Positions 59,412-64,000 of a DNA stretch of 64,000 nucleotides are shown here, piece after piece. Below the pieces are notes generated by a model. It saw nothing but the letters and a program-made list of their open reading frames with translations, was not told the origin of the DNA and made no database searches. Source of the DNA: Actinomadura hallensis (GTDB taxonomy: Bacteria > Actinomycetota > Actinomycetes > Streptosporangiales > Streptosporangiaceae); the NCBI RefSeq assembly GCF_006716765.1, contig NZ_VFPO01000001.1, forward strand, positions 310,001 through 374,000, in the 5' to 3' direction. A program made the translations under genes and the position numbers. Each line of letters starts with the position of its first letter. Positions within the stretch are counted from its first letter, which is position 1.

Positions 59412-60872
59412 ATGAGAGCCCAGGGGCTGAGTCCCTCCATCGACTCGGGCGCGGCTCCCGCCGATCTCGTACCGGGTGAGTTCGCGGCGGCCGTGCCGCA
59501 CCCGCTCGTCCCGCGCCGCCGCGGCGCGACGGGCCCGCGGGTCCTGGCCGTCCTGTTCCCCGTGGTCCTCGCCGTCGTGGACGGCTGGGCGGTCGCCGTC
59601 GCCGTCGCCGTGCTGCGGCCCGCGCCGGGCGGCGCCCTGCCGGGCGCGGCGGCCGTGGCGGTGGTCGCGTGCAACGCCGCGGGAGGCCTGTACCGGACGC
59701 GCCGCAGCCCCTCGCTGCTCGCCGACGCGCCCGCCCTCCTGGCCCGGACGCTGCTCGTCGCCGCGCTCGCGACCGTCCTGATGCCCGGCCCGGCGCACGG
59801 CGGCGCGGCCGCCGCGTGGCTGGGGGCCGTGGGCGCGGCCGCGGCGGTGTCGCTCGGCTTCCGCGCGTTCACGAACGCGGCCGTCCGGACCTACCGGTGC
59901 CGCCGCGCCCGCTCCCGGGCGGCGCTGATCGTCGGTACGGGCGCGACGGCCGCGCACCTGGTCGACGTCCTGCGCGAACGCGGCGAGCTCGGCCTGGCCG
60001 CGGTCGGGCGGGTCGCGGCCGGCGGCCCGGAGACCGCGGCGCCCGCGCCGGTCCTCGGGGAGGTCTCGGACCTGCCCGCGCTCGTCGACGAGTACGGCGT
60101 CGACACGCTGGTCATCGTCGCCGAGGACGTCCACCCGGCAAGCCTGGACGCCGTGCTGCGCATCTCGTTCGGGCTGCCGTGCGAGACGCTGCTCGTCCAG
60201 CCGCCGTCGGACGTGGTCCCGGTGGCGCCGGCGCGGCGGGAGTACCTGGCGGGGCTGCCGTGCGCGCGGGTCGACTGGCGGCTGCGCGAACCGGCCGCCC
60301 GGTGCGCCAAACGGCTCCTCGACCTCGTCGTCGCCTCGGTCCTCCTGCTGCTGTCGGCGCCGGTGCTCGTCCTGTGCGGGCTCGCCGTCCGGCTGGAGGG
60401 CGGGCCCGGCGTGCTGTTCCGGCAGCGGCGGATCGGGTGCGGCGGCGAGGAGTTCGTGCTGCTGAAGTTCCGGACGCTGAAACCGGCGGACGAGGAGGAG
60501 TCCGACACCCGCTGGACGGTCGCGGGCGACGACCGCATGGGACGGGTCGGGCGGTTCCTGCGCGCGACCTCGCTCGACGAGCTTCCCCAGCTCTGGAACG
60601 TGATCCGCGGCGACATGAGCCTCGTCGGCCCGCGCCCGGAACGCCCCCACTTCGTGGAGCAGTTCTCGCGCAGCTGCCCCGGCTACATGCTGCGCCACCG
60701 CGTGCCGGCCGGGATGACGGGCTGGGCGCAGGTCCACGGGTTCCGCGGCGACACGTCCATCGAGTTGCGCGCCAGGCTCGACAACTACTACATCGACCAC
60801 TGGTCGTTCACGGGCGACTTGAAGATCCTGCTGCTGACCGTGCGGGCGATGGTGTGCAGGGACGCCGGATGA
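59412..60872 (+). CDS. Exopolysaccharide polyprenyl-phosphate glycosylphosphotransferase
   Basis: 486 residues from ATG 59412 with AAGGGA upstream. Four N-terminal membrane helices, a CoA-binding-like/Rossmann segment (ALIVGTGATAAHLVDVLRERG), then the bacterial sugar transferase domain: KRLLDLVVASVLLLLSAPVLVLCGLAVRLEGGPGVLFRQRRIG, FVLLKFRTL, ATSLDELPQLWNVIRGDMSLVGPRPERPHFVEQF and GMTGWAQVHGFRG. It starts repeat-unit assembly by moving a sugar phosphate to undecaprenyl phosphate. First gene of the operon. Confidence 0.92.
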   Translation: MRAQGLSPSIDSGAAPADLVPGEFAAAVPHPLVPRRRGATGPRVLAVLFPVVLAVVDGWAVAVAVAVLRPAPGGALPGAAAVAVVACNAAGGLYRTRRSPSLLADAPALLARTLLVAALATVLMPGPAHGGAAAAWLGAVGAAAAVSLGFRAFTNAAVRTYRCRRARSRAALIVGTGATAAHLVDVLRERGELGLAAVGRVAAGGPETAAPAPVLGEVSDLPALVDEYGVDTLVIVAEDVHPASLDAVLRISFGLPCETLLVQPPSDVVPVAPARREYLAGLPCARVDWRLREPAARCAKRLLDLVVASVLLLLSAPVLVLCGLAVRLEGGPGVLFRQRRIGCGGEEFVLLKFRTLKPADEEESDTRWTVAGDDRMGRVGRFLRATSLDELPQLWNVIRGDMSLVGPRPERPHFVEQFSRSCPGYMLRHRVPAGMTGWAQVHGFRGDTSIELRARLDNYYIDHWSFTGDLKILLLTVRAMVCRDAG

Positions 60873-62293
60873 GCGACTGCGCCCCCGCCTTCGCCTGGTC
60901 CGAGACGGCCCGGGCGATGCAGCCGTCCCAGGGGCTGCGGCCGTCCCGGGCGCGGGCCGCCGCACCGGCGCGGCCGGGCGGCCTGGGCTGGGGGACCCGG
61001 CCCGCGTGGGCGGCCCGGGCCGCCCGGGCGGCGTTCAGGCGGCCGAGCTGGCTCGTCGCCGCCGTCGTCCTCAGCGTCGGCGTTCCGTCCGGCTCGCCGG
61101 TGTTCGGGCCCGGCCTCCAGATCGGCCCCGGGGACGTCGCCAGCGTCGCGCTGGTGCTGGCCGCCGCGTTGCTGCTGGCGACCGGGCGCGCCTGGCTGCC
61201 GCGCGCCGTGCTGCCCGCGTTCGGGCCGATGGCGGCGGCGGTCGCGGTCGGCACGATGTGCTCGACCTCGGTCGAGTCCAGCCTGCCGGGGTTCGTCCGC
61301 AACGTGCAGCTCTTCGTCCTGGTGCCGGTGGCCGTCGTCGCGCTCGTCCGGGACCGCCGCGACCTCGCGATCGTGTGCTCGTCGCTCATCGCGCTGGGGC
61401 TCGCCGAGTCCGGCTACGGGATCTGGCAGTCGGCCACCGGCAACGGCGCGGCCATGGGCGAGGAGAACATCCGCGCCGTCGGGACGTTCGGCGCCGCCGA
61501 CGTGATGGCCATGTCGATCGTGGCCGCGATCGCGTTCCTCGTCCTGACCGTGTTCGCGCTGGTCGCGCCGGGACGCGGCCGCGCCGCGCTGCCGCTCGCG
61601 CTCGCCGGGCTCGGCGTGCTCGCCGCCGGGCTCGCCCTCGCCCTCAGCCGCGGGACGTGGCTCGCGCTCGGCGCCGCCGGCGTCTTCGCCCTGGTCGTCT
61701 TCGACCGGCGGATCGCGGTGAAGGCGCTGGTCTGCTGCGGCGTGCTGCTGCTCGCGGCGCCCGCCGTCGCGGGCGGGTCCACCGCCGTCGAGCGGGCCCG
61801 GTCGATGGCGGGCTCGATCACCTCGCCGGACCGGTCGGTCCAGGACCGCTACCACCTGTGGGCCGCCGCCGGGCGGATGTGGCAGGACCACCCCGTCACC
61901 GGGGTCGGGCTGAAGAACTTCCCCGCCTACCGCGACTCCTACGCCGGGATCGAGCTGTCGTCGGGCAGCGACACCGCCGACCCCGTCCGGGGGTACGAGC
62001 GGCAGCCGCTCCTCTCGCCGCACAACCAGTACCTGCTGTTCCTCGCCGAACAGGGCGTGGTGGGCCTCGCCGCGCTCGCGGCGCTGTTCGGGACGCTGCT
62101 CGCCGGGCTGTGGGCGCGCCGCCGCCCCCGCGACCCGTTCTGGCTGGCGAGCGCCGCGCTCATGACGTTCCTGCTGGTCAACTTCGTGTACGCCGATCTC
62201 GGCGGGCCCACCTGCGTGCTGTTCTCCGTCGTCCTCGGGGTCGTGGCGTGCCGGGCGTTCGGGGAGCCCGCCGCCGGGGAGGCCCGCCCATGA
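60869..62293 (+). CDS. O-antigen ligase/polymerase family membrane protein
   Basis: 474 residues, overlapping the previous stop as ATGA. About ten to twelve membrane helices and a large extracytoplasmic loop (RYHLWAAAGRMWQDHPVTGVGLKNFPAYRD...SPHNQYLLFLAEQGVVGL), the Wzy/WaaL signature in which HNQYL is typical. It probably polymerises or ligates the polysaccharide repeat units outside the membrane. The first ~55 residues are Ala/Arg-rich and cytoplasmic. Confidence 0.88.
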   Translation: MSDCAPAFAWSETARAMQPSQGLRPSRARAAAPARPGGLGWGTRPAWAARAARAAFRRPSWLVAAVVLSVGVPSGSPVFGPGLQIGPGDVASVALVLAAALLLATGRAWLPRAVLPAFGPMAAAVAVGTMCSTSVESSLPGFVRNVQLFVLVPVAVVALVRDRRDLAIVCSSLIALGLAESGYGIWQSATGNGAAMGEENIRAVGTFGAADVMAMSIVAAIAFLVLTVFALVAPGRGRAALPLALAGLGVLAAGLALALSRGTWLALGAAGVFALVVFDRRIAVKALVCCGVLLLAAPAVAGGSTAVERARSMAGSITSPDRSVQDRYHLWAAAGRMWQDHPVTGVGLKNFPAYRDSYAGIELSSGSDTADPVRGYERQPLLSPHNQYLLFLAEQGVVGLAALAALFGTLLAGLWARRRPRDPFWLASAALMTFLLVNFVYADLGGPTCVLFSVVLGVVACRAFGEPAAGEARP

Positions 62294-63969
62294 CCTCGGT
62301 CGGGCGCGCCGCCGTCCTGTCCGGTGTGCTGATCGGCGCCGGAACCGGGCTCGGCTTCGTCCGGGACCTGGTGATGGCGCACCTCTTCGGCGCGGACGGC
62401 AGCACCGACGCGTTCCTCGTGGCCTGGACGATCCCCGAGACCGTGTCGCCGCTGCTGATCGAGGACGCCATGGCGCTGCTCATGGTGCCCGTCGTCACGC
62501 GGATGCTCGCGCGGGGAGACGGGCCCCGCCCGCTCGTCGGGACGGCCCTGCCGCGCCTCGTCCTCGGCCTGTCCGCCGGCACGCTCGCGCTCGCGGCCGC
62601 CGCGCCCCTCGTCGTGGACGTCCTCGCCCCCGGCCTCACCGAGCGCGGCCCGGCCGTCGAGTGCGTCCGGCTCACGGCGGTCACCGTCGTCACGTTCGGC
62701 GTCGCGGGGTTCATGAGCGCGACGCTGCGCGCTCACCACAGGTTCGGGCCGCCCGCGGCGATCTACCTCGCCTACAACGTCGGCATCCTCGCGCTCATCG
62801 CGGGCCTGTCCGGCCTCGTCGGCATCACCAGCGCCGCGGCCGGCGTCGCCTGCGGCAGCGTCCTGATGATCGCCGTCCAGGCGCCCGCCTTCGTCCGCTG
62901 CCTGCGCGCCTCGCCCGCCGCGCCGCCCGGCGGCCGCGGGCCCGACGCGGAGCTGCGGGTCATGCTGGCGGCCGCCGCGCCGATCGTCGTCTACACGGTG
63001 ACCCGGCAGGCGCAGGTGTTCGTCGAGCGCTTCCTCGCCTCCGACCTGGCCGCCGGGTCGATCTCGCACCTGAACTACGCGCAGAAGGTCGCGCAGGTGC
63101 CGATGGTGCTGTCCCTGCTGATCGTGACGGTGACGTTCCCGCGGCTCGCCCGCGCCATGGCGGACGGCGACACCGCCCGCGTCGCCCGCCGCATCCGGCA
63201 GGACCTCGCCGTCGCCAGCGCGATGGTGCTGGGCGCGGCGGCGTTCCTCATCGCGTTCGCGCCCGCCGTCATCCGGCTGCTGTTCGAGCACGGCGAGTTC
63301 ACGTCCGCCGACACGAGCGGCACCGCGTCGATCCTGCGCGTCTACTGCCTCGGCCTGTGGGGGCAGTCGGCGGTCGGCCTGGCCGCCCGCGCGTTCTTCG
63401 CGCAGAAGCGGCCGACGTGGCGTCCCGCCGCGTTCCTCGCCGTCGGCCTCGCCGTCACCGCCGCGATCGGCAGCGCGTTCGCCGCGACCGCGGGAACGCC
63501 GGCGCTGGCCGCGGCCAACGCCGCCGGGATCACCCTCGCCGCCGTGCTGCTGCTGGCCGGGCTGCGCCGCGGCGTCGCACCGGTCCCGCTGCGCGCGGTC
63601 GCCGGGGACGTGCTGCGGCTCGCGCTCGCCGCGGCGGGGGCGTGCGCCGCCGGGCTCGGAGCCGCCGCCGCGCTCGGCCCCGGGACGCCCCTGCTCGCCC
63701 ACCTCGCCGCCGGCGGCGCAGTGACCGCCGCGGCCTTCGCCGTCCTGACCGTCCTGGCGGGACCCGACCTCGTCGCCACATGGATCACCGCGGGGCCGAC
63801 CGGCGCGTTCGGGCGCCGCGGCCGAACCGAATCGGGGGAGACCAGTGACCCAGCCCACCGAACCGACACACCTGACCGAGACGAGCCGGCCGGGGCGGAC
63901 GCGGCCGCCGGAGGAGATGGACCCGGCGCCGCTGGTGCTGATGTACCACTCGGTCGATCACTTCCGTGA
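62290..63969 (+). CDS. MurJ/MviN-like lipid-linked oligosaccharide flippase
   Basis: 559 residues, overlapping the previous stop as ATGA. MATE-like MOP family with about fourteen helices: FVRDLVMAHLFGADGSTDAFLVAWTIPE, FMSATLRAHHRFGPPAAIYLAYNVGIL, and VERFLASDLAAGSISHLNYAQKVAQVPMVLSLLIVTVTFPRLARAM are typical of MurJ. In this operon it probably flips the polysaccharide repeat unit. A hydrophilic ~50-residue tail overlaps the next gene by 125 nt in another frame. Confidence 0.9.
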   Translation: MTSVGRAAVLSGVLIGAGTGLGFVRDLVMAHLFGADGSTDAFLVAWTIPETVSPLLIEDAMALLMVPVVTRMLARGDGPRPLVGTALPRLVLGLSAGTLALAAAAPLVVDVLAPGLTERGPAVECVRLTAVTVVTFGVAGFMSATLRAHHRFGPPAAIYLAYNVGILALIAGLSGLVGITSAAAGVACGSVLMIAVQAPAFVRCLRASPAAPPGGRGPDAELRVMLAAAAPIVVYTVTRQAQVFVERFLASDLAAGSISHLNYAQKVAQVPMVLSLLIVTVTFPRLARAMADGDTARVARRIRQDLAVASAMVLGAAAFLIAFAPAVIRLLFEHGEFTSADTSGTASILRVYCLGLWGQSAVGLAARAFFAQKRPTWRPAAFLAVGLAVTAAIGSAFAATAGTPALAAANAAGITLAAVLLLAGLRRGVAPVPLRAVAGDVLRLALAAAGACAAGLGAAAALGPGTPLLAHLAAGGAVTAAAFAVLTVLAGPDLVATWITAGPTGAFGRRGRTESGETSDPAHRTDTPDRDEPAGADAAAGGDGPGAAGADVPLGRSLP

Positions 63970-64000
63970 GGACCCGCACCTGGTGACGGTGTCGCCGGCG
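63845..64000 (+). CDS. Polysaccharide deacetylase-like protein (cut by the window edge)
   Basis: The first 52 codons, from GTG 63845 with GGGGGAG just upstream. The frame reaches PLVLMYHSVD, the usual start of NodB-type polysaccharide deacetylases. ATG 63917 in the same frame, with GGAGGAG directly before it, is a possible shorter start. It continues the polysaccharide operon. Confidence 0.7.
   Translation, partial: MTQPTEPTHLTETSRPGRTRPPEEMDPAPLVLMYHSVDHFREDPHLVTVSPA

Noticed and set aside
63341-63969. Possible earlier end of the MurJ-like protein because of the 125-nt overlap with the deacetylase gene
   Set aside because: No stop codon or frameshift signal is seen before 63967-63969, and both frames have plausible starts, so the overlap was accepted.

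Overview
The window comes from a very GC-rich actinobacterium. Genes use many GTG and some TTG starts, GGAGG-type ribosome binding sites and ATGA start/stop overlaps. The block purF-purM-DUF3073-amino-acid dehydrogenase-unknown gene-bldC matches, from memory, the bldC neighbourhood of Streptomyces coelicolor. Together with the sterol-carrier gene near purL/purF, the small CAQ/AAxELE-type protein and the LpqY-SugABC/DUF4032 block, this suggests Streptosporangiales, with Actinomadura/Thermomonosporaceae as my best guess. That placement is inference and was not computed.

Layout. 0-5.3 kb: purS, a small HATPase, purQ and an unusually long purL. 5.7-9.0 kb: a leftward, translationally coupled three-gene recombinase cassette (tyrosine recombinase, XRE-type HTH, zinc-ribbon protein with a degenerate recombinase domain). 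9.2-13.6 kb: envelope and secreted proteins on the minus strand (coiled-coil protein with an M15-like C-terminus, subtilisin-like protease, membrane Ser/Thr kinase). 13.8-18.2 kb: sterol-carrier protein, LamG protein, DUF4190-type protein, purF and purM. 18.5-21.8 kb: DUF3073, the dehydrogenase, a conserved unknown and bldC. 22.3-24.4 kb: divergent TetR and LacI regulators. 24.7-31.7 kb: small protein, amidase lipoprotein, DUF7059-type methyltransferase, cation exchanger-like protein, pyrD, DUF6243-type protein and a basic membrane protein. 32.2-38.0 kb: trehalose-type ABC importer (lpqY-sugABC-like) plus a DUF4032 kinase-like gene. 38-44.4 kb: methyltransferase, AraC, TIGR03086-type, M23/ArsR pair, GNAT, Rrf2 with a carboxymuconolactone decarboxylase-like gene, RidA, and an NTF2-like protein. 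44.5-46.9 kb: helR-like rifamycin-resistance ATPase behind a rifamycin-associated element. 47.5-51.4 kb: homogentisate catabolic operon (hmgA, unknown, fumarylacetoacetase) with a MarR gene. 51.6-58.9 kb: TetR remnant, acyl-CoA ligase, HATPase, lipoprotein, coiled-coil protein, sulfotransferase and L,D-transpeptidase. 59.4-64 kb: the start of an exopolysaccharide operon (glycosyl-phosphate transferase, O-antigen-ligase-like protein, MurJ-like flippase, polysaccharide deacetylase cut by the window edge).

The most unusual signals are: a PurL with a ~370-residue N-terminal extension carrying about sixteen Gly/Pro-rich decapeptides; the recombinase cassette with twelve CxxC knuckles; short tandem repeats that repeatedly sit on or beside stop codons; a paired ATCTGGAT-N7-ATCCAGAT operator at an Rrf2 gene and its neighbour; a canonical-looking rifamycin-associated element before helR; and several genes whose -10 box lies only 6 nt before the start codon, suggesting leaderless transcripts. 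No rRNA, tRNA or CRISPR array was seen.
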